NCBI GenBank assembly: GCA_963204915.1
Contig: CAUJHS010000081.1
Location: 124,001-188,000 of the forward strand
Direction of reading: 5' to 3'
Origin: Planctomycetota bacterium
Lineage (GTDB): Bacteria; Planctomycetota; Planctomycetia; Pirellulales; Pirellulaceae
DNA length: 64,000 nt
Shown here: positions 25,737-34,296 of the stretch, one piece after another
How positions within the stretch are numbered: position 1 is the stretch's first letter
Layout: every line of letters starts with the position of its first letter
Program-made: the position numbers and the translations under genes
The notes under the pieces: generated by a model
The model's database searches: none
What the model saw: only the letters and a program-made list of their open reading frames with translations
Told to the model about the DNA's origin: nothing

Positions 25737-26073
25737 GGGTCCCCCCTCCTAAGGTTCAATCCTGAATGGCGCCATCCAACTCCCACCTGGCTCCGCGCCC
25801 TTGCGGGTGACCGACGCGGGTCGGCCCAACGCCGGCATACGGAGAGGATTGGCGAGAATTCGGTCGGTCCAACAACACTACAGAGTTTCCGAGCACGGCA
25901 GGCGGGCAAGGCGAGGCGGGAAGCGGCGCATTAAACGGCGCCGATGACGAAATTGCGTCAGACCCCCCGCGCAACCTCGCATCCGGTAATTCTGCCTGTG
26001 TAAGATTTCGGCAAATCAGTCCGCCGTTTGGCAGGATTTTTTCGATTTTACCGATCTTCGCGAAAGAAGGAGG
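25737..26073. other. Intergenic region upstream of the BON-domain gene
   Basis: About 337 bases between two minus-strand genes. Apart from the BON gene's ribosome-binding site near 25742-25751, I see no gene, tRNA or clear terminator. The promoter of the BON gene is expected here but no convincing hexamer pair was found. Confidence 0.4.
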
Positions 26074-26355
26074 TTAACCCAAAGGATTGGCGTGTTCGAC
26101 CTGCGGGAAATCCAAGACGGCGCCGACCGCCATCACTGCCAAAGTGGCTCCGCATGCGGCCCAGCAGCCGCTACCAACCTGAAATGCGGCCACTGCAGCC
26201 CCGCCCAGAACCGCCATGGAGAGAAAGAATACGACCTGCAACCATTTAGCCTCAGTACACGACGATCCGCAGCGAACCGCACCTAACGTGCACAGTCCCA
26301 ACGCTTGAGCGAGGCATGCCAACCAAAACACTGTCGTGGGGGATAGGTCCATCAT
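26074..26355 (-). CDS. Small membrane protein of unknown function
   Basis: A 93-residue protein (from ATG 26355; a second ATG is at 26352) with three hydrophobic helices at about 8-28, 39-58 and 62-84. It has six Cys, including CGSSC between helices one and two and CWAAC in helix three. The mixture of Trp, Cys and small residues is unlike random translation and fits a short integral membrane protein. Family not recognised. The longer frame to 26433 adds a segment with no pattern. The Shine-Dalgarno is weak. Confidence 0.55.
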   Translation of the reverse strand: MMDLSPTTVFWLACLAQALGLCTLGAVRCGSSCTEAKWLQVVFFLSMAVLGGAAVAAFQVGSGCWAACGATLAVMAVGAVLDFPQVEHANPLG

Positions 26356-26742
26356 ATCCGTTGCTTGTTTGAATCCATTCAAAAGCCTGAACGCTGCACC
26401 ACACATCTTGTGCGGCAACCACGTTGAAAGCAAGCGGTGCGCCAGTTGGAGGAAAACCCGTAAGTCTTAAGGCTAAAGTTAGACCACGAAAGATGTTACG
26501 TTGTTGATAGCGCGAACCCAGCCTAAATCGTCATCGGCCGCAATCCTGCTGATTATGTAAGTTTTACAAATAGCGTTCAAGTTTTCCGGCATCCAGGCCG
26601 ATGGCGGATACCGCTTGGGGATTTGGATTTGACCGGAGCCGCAGCAGAACTAGGCGCATTTCGGTTTGTATGGCGTAACTCCAGGCCAAGGGGCGAGCGG
26701 AGTTGAAAAACTTTGTGAACTACGCCTATTGGGCCGCCAGCG
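26356..26742. other. Intergenic region, no gene recognised
   Basis: About 387 bases between the small membrane protein gene and the methyltransferase gene. A 61-codon frame on the minus strand (26577-26762) overlaps the methyltransferase end and shows no motif. The segment around 26460-26580 is comparatively AT-rich and may hold the promoter of the small membrane protein gene. Nothing else seen. Confidence 0.4.
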
Positions 26743-27309
26743 TTACTCGGAACGTCGGGCAACCACCCGTGCCTCGTGTCGACCTTCGTTTAACCAACCT
26801 TCTTCGTAGCGGATCATCTCCAGGCCCGTAATTAGTTGCGGGGCCTCTCCCTCATGCAAGAGGAATGGGCGCGGAGGCCGTTCGTGGCGCTCCAAATTGC
26901 GCACCGTCGGTTGAATAAACAACAACATTCCTCCTGGTGCCATTACTCCAGGTAAATCTGCAAATAGTGGCCGGTGTAAGTAATGGAAAACTAAGATCAG
27001 ATTCCATGGGCCGGCGGGCAGAGGATCGACTTCCAAGTCGATTTGCCGTGTTTCGATCGTCGTTGTTCGATGCTCGGCCCGCTCTTTGGCGATTTGCAAA
27101 GCGGTTTCCGAGATATCCGCCAACGTGACGTTCCAACCCTGCGATGCAAGCCAAAGCGCGTGCCGACCCGCACCGCCTGCTAAATCCAAGGCCTGACCCG
27201 GAGGAGGCAAGAGTGGTGCGGCCGAAAGGAGAAAATCGGAGGGGTGCTCGCCGGCGTGATCTCCCGAGCGATATCGTGCGTTCCACTTGAGACGGTCAGT
27301 TTCCGACAT
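26743..27309 (-). CDS. Class I SAM-dependent methyltransferase (TehB-like)
   Basis: A 188-residue cytoplasmic methyltransferase. Motif I is ALDLAGGAGRHALWLASQGW (residues about 40-59); the acidic residue for the SAM ribose follows in LADIS, and WNLILVFHYLHRPLF is the motif II/post-II region. FLLHEGEAPQLI near the C-terminus resembles the TehB/tellurite-type subfamily. The substrate is unknown. It lies 27 bases after the end of the PLP-enzyme gene on the same strand and is probably co-transcribed with it. Confidence 0.8.
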   Translation of the reverse strand: MSETDRLKWNARYRSGDHAGEHPSDFLLSAAPLLPPPGQALDLAGGAGRHALWLASQGWNVTLADISETALQIAKERAEHRTTTIETRQIDLEVDPLPAGPWNLILVFHYLHRPLFADLPGVMAPGGMLLFIQPTVRNLERHERPPRPFLLHEGEAPQLITGLEMIRYEEGWLNEGRHEARVVARRSE

Positions 27310-27336
27310 GTTCAGCGCGGGAGAGTAGGCACAGGT

Positions 27337-28467
27337 TTATTGCAGTCGCCCACGTCCTTCAAGGGGCCAGATTGCTTCGAGGCGTCCGCCGCGGAATGCA
27401 TAGAAACGATCGTGGAGAACGGTGGTCAAGTCGCCGTAACCTGGGACGAACTCCAAACGATCGCCGATTCGCAAGTGTTGCGCGCCGGGACCCAGCCGCA
27501 ACTTACCGTGCTCGGCAGAGAGTTGCTCAACCGAAATATCGTCACGCCCCACGACGACCGGTTTATGCAACTCTTGATTCATGGTCTTGCGGCCGGCGTC
27601 GATGATTGCACGTTCTGGGGTGGGGCGACTCACCACCGTAGCCAAAATCGTCAAGGCGTACTCAAACTGCGGTACATGACACATGTTCCGATAGAATGCG
27701 TCGGAAAATATGAGCCCTCCCGCCTGAACCTCGGTAATACCGGGTTGCGCCACGGAGACAAAAAACGAACCGGTTCCGCCACAGGACACGATTCCGCATG
27801 GAATCCCGTCTTTTTCCAGGAGGTTGCTCGTATCAACCAGGCGTGTTAGCGCTTCACGAATACGTTGGGTTTTCTCGTGGTCATCGGCGACGGTAAGTAA
27901 GTGTCCCTCATACCCCATGATTCCTGCCAACGTCAGCCCTGGCATTCGCGCAAGTTGGCGCGCGAGCGCTACCGTAGGCGCTCCCCATGGAACGCCAACA
28001 CGATCCAAACCCAAATCAACTTCAATCAAGACTCGCACCGAAAGGCCGGCGTTAAGCATCGCTTGGTTGATTGGCTCCGCCTGGTCGAGATGATCAATGC
28101 ACACGATCGGATCGGCTTTGCGCCGCAGTTCGACGAGGCGCCGCAGTTTTTGTGAACCAACGACCAAATTTGCGATGAGCAGGTCGTGCACGCCGGCGTC
28201 GGCGAATACTTCGGCTTCTCCCAACTTGGCGCAGGTCATTCCCAGTGCGCCGGCCTCAACGAGTTTTTGAGCGACGGCCGAGGACTTGTGGCACTTGGCG
28301 TGCGGACGCCACGCCACGCCATAGCGGCGGCAAGTATCAATCGCGAGACGGATGTTCGCCTCCATAGCGTCTAAATCGACGCACAAAGCCGGCGTATCCA
28401 ACTCATCCTTTGAGGCTCCAAGGGGCGGTAGGCGTGTTGTTGTTTCAACCATGTTTGCTTCGTTCAT
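27337..28467 (-). CDS. D-threonine aldolase-like PLP enzyme (alanine racemase N-terminal fold)
   Basis: A 376-residue fold-type III PLP enzyme. K58 in WRPHAKCHKS is the expected Schiff-base lysine. DTPALCVDLDAMEANI is the N-terminal signature, and VSCGGTGSFF and EVQAGGLIFSD contribute phosphate and ring contacts. The metal-binding region near HDRFYAFRGG at the C-terminus fits D-threonine aldolase and D-serine dehydratase relatives. It acts on a D-hydroxy-amino acid, inferred from the family. Start at 28467; ATG 28452 is an alternative. Divergent from the ThDP enzyme gene, with 160 bases between. Confidence 0.8.
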   Translation of the reverse strand: MNEANMVETTTRLPPLGASKDELDTPALCVDLDAMEANIRLAIDTCRRYGVAWRPHAKCHKSSAVAQKLVEAGALGMTCAKLGEAEVFADAGVHDLLIANLVVGSQKLRRLVELRRKADPIVCIDHLDQAEPINQAMLNAGLSVRVLIEVDLGLDRVGVPWGAPTVALARQLARMPGLTLAGIMGYEGHLLTVADDHEKTQRIREALTRLVDTSNLLEKDGIPCGIVSCGGTGSFFVSVAQPGITEVQAGGLIFSDAFYRNMCHVPQFEYALTILATVVSRPTPERAIIDAGRKTMNQELHKPVVVGRDDISVEQLSAEHGKLRLGPGAQHLRIGDRLEFVPGYGDLTTVLHDRFYAFRGGRLEAIWPLEGRGRLQ

Positions 28468-28627
28468 AGCCGGAAACTAACAGCGAACAGGTTCGCCTTC
28501 AATACCCACGAATCAGCAATTGCGGACGTCGGAGTCGCAAGCGTTGCATAACCCGGATGAAAGCGTACACTGACACCATCGTGGCAGGACGCAGCGACAT
28601 CCCCACATCCCGCAATGAAGAACCCTC

Positions 28628-30328
28628 ATGCCATATTCGGGTATTGAAGCATTTTTAGAGTTGTTGGCCGAGTTCGGAGTTCAATATCTCTTTGGGAATC
28701 CCGGCACGACGGAGTTGCCGCTCAACGACGCTTTGGTGGGAGACAATCGGTTTCAGTACATCCTTGGATTGCAAGAAGTCCCTGTGATGTCGATGGCCGA
28801 TGGGTTTGCCATGGCCTCAGGTCGAGTGGGCGTGGTGAACCTGCATATTAGCTGCGGGTTAGGCAACGCCATGGGAATGCTCTACAACGCCTATCGTGAA
28901 GGCACGCCGTTGTTAGTGACGGCAGGACAGACCGACCGTCGGTTGAAGTTCGAAGAACCCATCCTGTGGGGCGAAATGACACGGGTTGCGCGCCCGTGGA
29001 CCAAATGGTCGGTCGAAGTGGACCGGGTCCAAGATGTTCCCGCTGCGGTGCGCCGTGCGGTGCAAACGGCATTGACGCCGCCAACGGGCCCAGTCTTTAT
29101 GTCGCTGCCTTTGGATGTACAAATGGAGATTGCCGAAGGGCTCGATCTATCGCCCATCCGGCTGCCTGACATTCACACCAGACCGCCGGTCGGCGCGATC
29201 CAGCACGCCGTCGAGGTACTGTTAGAGGCGAAGAACCCCGCAATTCTTTCGGGAAGCCGAGTGACGGAGCGCGACGCCATGGCGGAATTAGTCTCGGTCG
29301 CCGAACGGCTGGGGGCGCCGGTAATTACCGAGTCAGGAACGACGCACGGACGAATAGCGTTTCCCAGTAATCATCCGCTTAACGGTCAGGGGCTTCCCCT
29401 CTGGTCGCCTGAGGTTCGTGAGCGACTGCGAGAATACGACGTATTGCTTGTTGTCGGCATGGACCTCTTGCGACAGTACGTTCATCACGAACCGTCGCGG
29501 GCCATTCCTGAACATATGCGTATCGTGCATCTCGACGAAGACGCTTGGCAACTTGGCAAGAATTACGCGGTCGAAGTCGGCGTGCTTGGTCATATCAAGA
29601 TGTCGCTCGCGGAACTCGACACGTTGCTTGCGAAAACGATGAACGAGTGGCAGGTCAATGACGCCGCGCGACGCAGTCACCTTCATGCGGCGCAACACCA
29701 GGCAGCCCGAACCAAATTGGAGCAAATCGTTGCGGCGGAGCGCGTTTGGCGGCCAATGACACCGCTTACGCTCATGGGTTCGCTGGCGCGCATTATTCCG
29801 GATGACGTCGCTGTGGTTGAAGAGGCCGTCACAACAACCAACACCACGTTGGAACGTTTGGGCGTGCTCAAGAACACGACGGGCTACTTCGGCCATCGCG
29901 GCTGGGCCCTAGGATGGGGGCTAGGGTGTGCGATTGGCGCTCAATTGGCCTGGCCAGGGCGTCCGGTTTTGGCGCTGTTGGGCGAAGGCGCCGCGATGTA
30001 CGGCATTCAAGGCCTGTGGTCCGCGGCACGGTATCGCATTCCCGTCACTTTTGTCGTTTGCAATAACGCGCAATATCAAATCCTGAAAATTGGCGCCCGC
30101 GGTTTGAAACTTCCTCGCGCCCAACGCAACGAATTCGAAGGTTTGGACATCGACGAGCCCGAGATTAATTTCGTCGGAATGGCGCGCGCTTTGGGCGTCG
30201 ACGCCTACCGAGTTACCGAACCCGACGAGTTGGCCGAACGGGTGCGCGCCTCGTTGCAAAGCGATCGCCCGCAACTGTTCGACGTGCCAATCAGTCGGGA
30301 AATTCCGGATCGCTTGAATTACGGCTAG
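28628..30328 (+). CDS. ThDP-dependent decarboxylase, benzoylformate decarboxylase-like
   Basis: A 566-residue ThDP enzyme with the three usual domains. The Pyr domain has FGNPGTTELP and the activating Glu at E50 (LQEVPVMSMADGFA). The central domain carries ILSGSRVTERDA. The PP domain carries the Mg-ThDP motif from GEGAAMYGIQGLWSA to CNN (GEG in place of the common GDG). The NPGTTE motif and MADG segment are closer to benzoylformate decarboxylase than to acetolactate synthase. It probably decarboxylates a 2-keto acid, but the substrate is not determined. Starts at ATG 28628; followed by a strong terminator. Confidence 0.8.
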   Translation: MPYSGIEAFLELLAEFGVQYLFGNPGTTELPLNDALVGDNRFQYILGLQEVPVMSMADGFAMASGRVGVVNLHISCGLGNAMGMLYNAYREGTPLLVTAGQTDRRLKFEEPILWGEMTRVARPWTKWSVEVDRVQDVPAAVRRAVQTALTPPTGPVFMSLPLDVQMEIAEGLDLSPIRLPDIHTRPPVGAIQHAVEVLLEAKNPAILSGSRVTERDAMAELVSVAERLGAPVITESGTTHGRIAFPSNHPLNGQGLPLWSPEVRERLREYDVLLVVGMDLLRQYVHHEPSRAIPEHMRIVHLDEDAWQLGKNYAVEVGVLGHIKMSLAELDTLLAKTMNEWQVNDAARRSHLHAAQHQAARTKLEQIVAAERVWRPMTPLTLMGSLARIIPDDVAVVEEAVTTTNTTLERLGVLKNTTGYFGHRGWALGWGLGCAIGAQLAWPGRPVLALLGEGAAMYGIQGLWSAARYRIPVTFVVCNNAQYQILKIGARGLKLPRAQRNEFEGLDIDEPEINFVGMARALGVDAYRVTEPDELAERVRASLQSDRPQLFDVPISREIPDRLNYG

Positions 30329-30335
30329 ATTCAAC

Positions 30336-30365
30336 GGGCGCGAAGCGTTGCTTACGCGCCCTTTT
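30336..30365 (+). terminator. Rho-independent terminator of the ThDP-enzyme gene
   Basis: GGGCGCG-AAGC (30336-30346) pairs with GCTT-A-CGCGCCC (30350-30361) around a GTT loop, then TTTT. It lies 7 bases after the stop codon. Confidence 0.85.
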
Positions 30366-30448
30366 CGTCCACTACGGCGCTTCAAGACTCCATTCGCTGA
30401 ATACGCGTCCTGTACGCTTCGACGACACCGTGGATTTGACGTTCGCCG

Positions 30449-32482
30449 TTACTGGTTGGCTTTCGTTAATTCGCGGTCGTCCGCACGTAGCCAACGGACC
30501 AGCATATCTCGATCATGTTCCGAGAGCTGGCTTTCAAACGCAGGCATGCGATCGTTCGCGTCTTCGGCATAACCATAGAAACGTTCATGCGACGGATTCG
30601 CAATGATATCCCGCAACCATTCCGCCGACATCCAACCCTCTAAGTCGGGCGCCGCGGCGGGGTCGTCCACATCGGGAAAATGATGGCAGTCGGAGCAGGC
30701 GAAGGTGCTGGTGAACGCTTCGACACCAGCGGCAATGCGACCGTCAGACGCCGCTTTCGCATCGTCCTCGGCCTGGGACGCTAGCTCGGCCTGCGCCGAG
30801 ACGGCAATGATCAGGTTCTCGAGCGCCTGCTTGCCCTCATCGTCCAGGTCGGCCAGATTGTCATGCACGAACGAGACCATGTCTCCTTCGCGATGTGCTG
30901 TATTGCCGAAAAACGGAGCCGAGATAATCTCCCGTGCGAAAGTATTCGGGTCCGACTCCTGTGGGTTTTTCGGTTCCGCGTATTCAATCTTGTCGATCAA
31001 CTCGGCGCTTAAGAAATCTCTTAGCCAACGCCGCGAACCGACGCCGTATAAGTTGGGCGCGCCTGTCGGAGAAAGGTCGTAAACCACGTTGCCTTCTTCA
31101 TCGCGTTGCACTTTCGGCGGATCGACCGAAGTGTCGAGCAATGGTGATTGACGGCGGCGACTGACAATCCGCATGTCATCCTTGCCGTCGGGATCGTAGT
31201 AGTCGTGGCAACTTGCACAGTAGCGTTTAAACAACCGGGGGCCCTGAGTTTCGGGATCGTTGCGTTGAAGTTGGCCCGCGCCGCCGATCGGTATGCCGTC
31301 TTCATGGTCGATCAACTCGACCAGGCGCTCATACTCTCGCTCGGCTTGCTGGCCGCCCGCGAGGAAGTCCAGCGATGCCTGGTAACGTACGTCATGCAGC
31401 GCCAAGGCTTGCGAATCGTTCGCAATGGAGGGATCCGGCTCGGCGCTCTGGTTCAGCGCGTAACGGTCCTCGAGATACGCTTCGATGGTCAAGTAAACCG
31501 ACGCAGTGAGGAAGCCAAACAACATCACCACGTTCAGCACGTGCCCCCAGCGCCAACGCCCGATGAACGGCATGAGAAAGAAATAAAACAACACCAACCC
31601 AGGAAGTACAATAGCGCCGAAGAACTCCGGCACCTTTTTCAAGAGTTGGAAGAGGAACAAGAAGTACCACTCAGGGCGAGCGGCGGCGTACTGCTCGGAA
31701 GGATCCGCCGGGCCGGTCAACTCGGCCCCGCCTTTGTAAATCGTAAAACCGACAATGACCGTCAACAAGAGAAAGAACGCCAAGGCGTCTTTAAAGACCT
31801 GATTGGGCCAGAAAAACTCATCGGCGCGCCGTGGATGCGAATGCGCGGTGATTCCATGCCGTCGGAAGAGCGCTACGTGAATCGCCAAAAACACCACAAG
31901 CAGCGCAGGCAACAAACCGGCATGCAGCGCAAAAAATCGTGTTAACGTGAAGTGCCCGTAGTCGCTACCTCCGACGACGATCTGCTGCACTTCCGCCCCC
32001 AGCGCGGGCGTCAGGCTCATCAGGTTCGTTGCAACTTTCGTGGCCCAATAGCCCTTTTGATCCCAGGGCAGGAGATATCCCGTCAGAGCCAAAGCTTGGA
32101 CGATGAGCGCTAATACGAGACCAACCCAGAAATTGAACTCGCGCGGCGCTTTGTAGGCGCCATCGACTACCACCTGAAAGAAGTGCAATGCGAGCAGAAT
32201 GACCATTGCTTGCGCGGTGAAATGATGAATGCCGCGCAGAAACCAACCGAGCGTCATCTCGTGCTGAATGTAATACACGCTTTCCCAGGCAGTCTGGCTA
32301 CTGGGACTATACGCGATCCACAGAAAAAAACCTGTGATTGCCTGCGTCAGGAAGCAATACACGAGCATGCTGCCCGTGACAAACCGCCACCGTGAGCCGC
32401 CAGGAATGTTTTCATACAGGGCTTCATGCATCGCGGCCCCGAGGCCCGTGCGATGTTCCAGCCATTCGCGGAATTTGTTCAT
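30449..32482 (-). CDS. Cytochrome b fused to a diheme cytochrome c domain
   Basis: A 677-residue membrane protein of a bc-type quinol oxidising complex. The first about 370 residues are a full-length cytochrome b with about eight helices: GIHHFTAQAMV and FFALHAGLLPALLVVFLAIHV supply heme ligands, and ARPEWYFLFLFQLLK is the PEWY quinol-site motif. The C-terminal 300 residues carry two heme c motifs, CASCH (422-426) and CSDCH (596-600), on the outer face, replacing a separate cytochrome c1. Start at ATG 32482 overlaps the Rieske stop (ATGA), so the two are translationally coupled. Function: electrons from quinol to a periplasmic acceptor with proton translocation. Confidence 0.92.
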   Translation of the reverse strand: MNKFREWLEHRTGLGAAMHEALYENIPGGSRWRFVTGSMLVYCFLTQAITGFFLWIAYSPSSQTAWESVYYIQHEMTLGWFLRGIHHFTAQAMVILLALHFFQVVVDGAYKAPREFNFWVGLVLALIVQALALTGYLLPWDQKGYWATKVATNLMSLTPALGAEVQQIVVGGSDYGHFTLTRFFALHAGLLPALLVVFLAIHVALFRRHGITAHSHPRRADEFFWPNQVFKDALAFFLLLTVIVGFTIYKGGAELTGPADPSEQYAAARPEWYFLFLFQLLKKVPEFFGAIVLPGLVLFYFFLMPFIGRWRWGHVLNVVMLFGFLTASVYLTIEAYLEDRYALNQSAEPDPSIANDSQALALHDVRYQASLDFLAGGQQAEREYERLVELIDHEDGIPIGGAGQLQRNDPETQGPRLFKRYCASCHDYYDPDGKDDMRIVSRRRQSPLLDTSVDPPKVQRDEEGNVVYDLSPTGAPNLYGVGSRRWLRDFLSAELIDKIEYAEPKNPQESDPNTFAREIISAPFFGNTAHREGDMVSFVHDNLADLDDEGKQALENLIIAVSAQAELASQAEDDAKAASDGRIAAGVEAFTSTFACSDCHHFPDVDDPAAAPDLEGWMSAEWLRDIIANPSHERFYGYAEDANDRMPAFESQLSEHDRDMLVRWLRADDRELTKANQ

Positions 32483-33096
32483 TGCTTGGGAATGCGTTCT
32501 TCGGTCCCGGTGTAGAAATTCTGGAACTTCACCCAAACTTCGCCTTGCTGCAACCGTTCCTGGTCGACTTCGAGTTCGTCCAACGGGCGCGGGCTCGGGT
32601 TGACCTGCCCCGACGACTCGACCTTACTGCCGTCGATCTTGAAAGCGCTGTTATGGCAGGGGCAGTAGAACTCGTTGCGGCTTGTTACGTAGGAGAAAAT
32701 ACAACCCAGGTGAGGACATACTGCGTTAAAGCATTGCACGTTTTCCTGGTTCTCTCCGATCCGCCGTAAGTAGACTGCTCCGATCCGTTCGTTCGGAAAG
32801 TGGTTCCATGCATCATGGCGGTGGGCAATCACTGGGAATTGCTGCGCGCCTTCCTTGGGAACGGAATCGAGCGATGTGATGCGAACGAAGTCCGCGTTCG
32901 TTTCACCGTCCGCAACTTTCTTCTTTCGACGCAGCACCGGATCGAGCAGAACCGCGGCGCCCGGCACCAAGGGAAAGAACGAAATGATTGCGCCAAATAC
33001 AACCGCCAAAAAACTAACCAGGAAGTTACGGCGCGGGGGAGGTGAATTGGAAGACGGTTCGGAAGAACCTGGCTCGCGCTGGTTTCGATCGGCCAT
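32479..33096 (-). CDS. Rieske iron-sulfur protein of the bc complex
   Basis: A 205-residue membrane-anchored 2Fe-2S protein. The N-terminus has PPPRRNFLVSFLAVVFG, a twin-arginine-type signal and single transmembrane anchor (about residues 22-52). The cluster motifs are C127-P-H129-LGC132 and C145-PC147-H148, with C132/C147 as the expected disulfide. It moves electrons from quinol to the cytochrome c domain of the downstream cytochrome b fusion. First gene of the two-gene operon. A short hairpin at 33180-33195 precedes it. Confidence 0.93.
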   Translation of the reverse strand: MADRNQREPGSSEPSSNSPPPRRNFLVSFLAVVFGAIISFFPLVPGAAVLLDPVLRRKKKVADGETNADFVRITSLDSVPKEGAQQFPVIAHRHDAWNHFPNERIGAVYLRRIGENQENVQCFNAVCPHLGCIFSYVTSRNEFYCPCHNSAFKIDGSKVESSGQVNPSPRPLDELEVDQERLQQGEVWVKFQNFYTGTEERIPKQ

Positions 33097-33179
33097 GGGG
33101 CATGGCTCCTATCACGCAGGCGGGATCGCATCGGGTGGGATCGGCCCGGATCGTGCAAAGTTCCGCGACACGGGCTTTC

Positions 33180-33195
33180 GAGGATGGGTATCCTC
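33180..33195. terminator. Short perfect hairpin between nrnA and the Rieske gene
   Basis: GAGGAT-GGGT-ATCCTC (33180-33195) lies 12 bases past the nrnA stop on the minus strand. There is no T-run, so it is only a weak terminator or leader hairpin candidate. Confidence 0.25.
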
Positions 33196-33207
33196 CGGGT
33201 GGAGGGA

Positions 33208-34191
33208 TTATGGCATAGCGGCGCGCACAGCGTCAAGCACGCGGCGCTGCACTTCCTCAAAACGTCCTTGAAGCATGGCTCCTGCAGCGGCTTTGTGGCC
33301 GCCGCCGTCAAATTGCCGCGCCAGTTGGTTGCAGTCTAACGCGCAGCGGCTTCGAAAACTCAATTTGAAGCCTCCGTTGATTTGCTCCACCATAATCACC
33401 GCCGCCTCGACCCCCGCGATGGCTAGCGTCATATTGATAACGTCTTCGGTATCGCTGGGCAAAGCGCCGGTTTCCGTAAAATCGCTCAAGCGCACAAACG
33501 TATGCGCGAGGCGACCGTTCATATCGGTTTCGACGCGCTCCAAGATACGCCCTCGCAACTTGACACGGGCTAGGGTGTCTTGTTCGTACAAAGCGCGATA
33601 GATTTCTGGCGGGGACGCGCCGGCCTCGATGAGCCTGGCCGCGGTCCGGTACGTTTCGGCGGTCGTGGAATTGAAGCGAAACCAACCGGTATCCGTCGCC
33701 ACCGCCGCGAACAAGGGCATGGCGATTTGCGGCGTAAGCGGCACGTCCAAGTGTTCCGCGGCTTGCGCCACTAATCGCCCCGTGGCTTCCGCCAAGGTGT
33801 CCTTAAACAATTGGGCGCCCATATCGTCCTCGCCAACATGGTGATCCAGTACGAGTTTTGTCGCCGTCGCTTGGCGCACAACGTCCGCCATGGGGCCCAG
33901 TTGCTGCCATGCACTGGTGTCCAGAACCATAAGAACCTGGGCATCGGCTAGATCGGACGCTTGCACGTCGTTCCCCAGCGAGCGTATTTCGCGGCCCGGG
34001 TCAATAAATGCAAGGTTCGGTGGCGTCGACTGACCGTTCACAATCCGCACATGTTTGCCCAACGCCCGAAGGATGCCCGCCATGCCCAATTCGCTACCGA
34101 GTGCGTCGCAGTCGGGGCGCATATGGCTGGTAAGCAAGAAGCGTTCGTGCGAGTTGACAATTTCCACGAATTTTGGCCAATCAATCGGCAT
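33208..34191 (-). CDS. nrnA: DHH-family phosphoesterase, NrnA-like
   Basis: A 327-residue DHH/DHHA1 protein. Metal-binding motifs are HMRPDCDALGSELG, VLDTSAW, LDHHVGEDDMG and a later Asp, and the DHHA1 domain ends with GGGHKAAAGAML. This layout matches bifunctional nanoRNase/3'-phosphoadenosine-5'-phosphate phosphatase. The role is degrading 2-5 nucleotide RNAs and possibly pAp; substrate preference is family inference. The start at 34191 (MPIDWPKF) is preferred over 34224. It lies 105 bases after ribF on the same strand, probably the same operon. Confidence 0.88.
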   Translation of the reverse strand: MPIDWPKFVEIVNSHERFLLTSHMRPDCDALGSELGMAGILRALGKHVRIVNGQSTPPNLAFIDPGREIRSLGNDVQASDLADAQVLMVLDTSAWQQLGPMADVVRQATATKLVLDHHVGEDDMGAQLFKDTLAEATGRLVAQAAEHLDVPLTPQIAMPLFAAVATDTGWFRFNSTTAETYRTAARLIEAGASPPEIYRALYEQDTLARVKLRGRILERVETDMNGRLAHTFVRLSDFTETGALPSDTEDVINMTLAIAGVEAAVIMVEQINGGFKLSFRSRCALDCNQLARQFDGGGHKAAAGAMLQGRFEEVQRRVLDAVRAAMP

Positions 34192-34296
34192 GATGCGCCC
34201 AGCGGTTGGAAGAGCGGAATACAAGATAGGAATGACGGGAAGGATAAACGGATGTGACGGTCGCTCAGCGTCAATTGGAAGTGTGAAATGGAGGCG

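Noticed and set aside
26577..26762. 61-codon minus-strand frame beside the methyltransferase gene
   Set aside because: It overlaps the end of the methyltransferase gene in another frame and has no recognisable pattern.
31148..31945. 265-codon plus-strand frame inside the cytochrome b gene
   Set aside because: The opposite strand carries unmistakable cytochrome b and c motifs.
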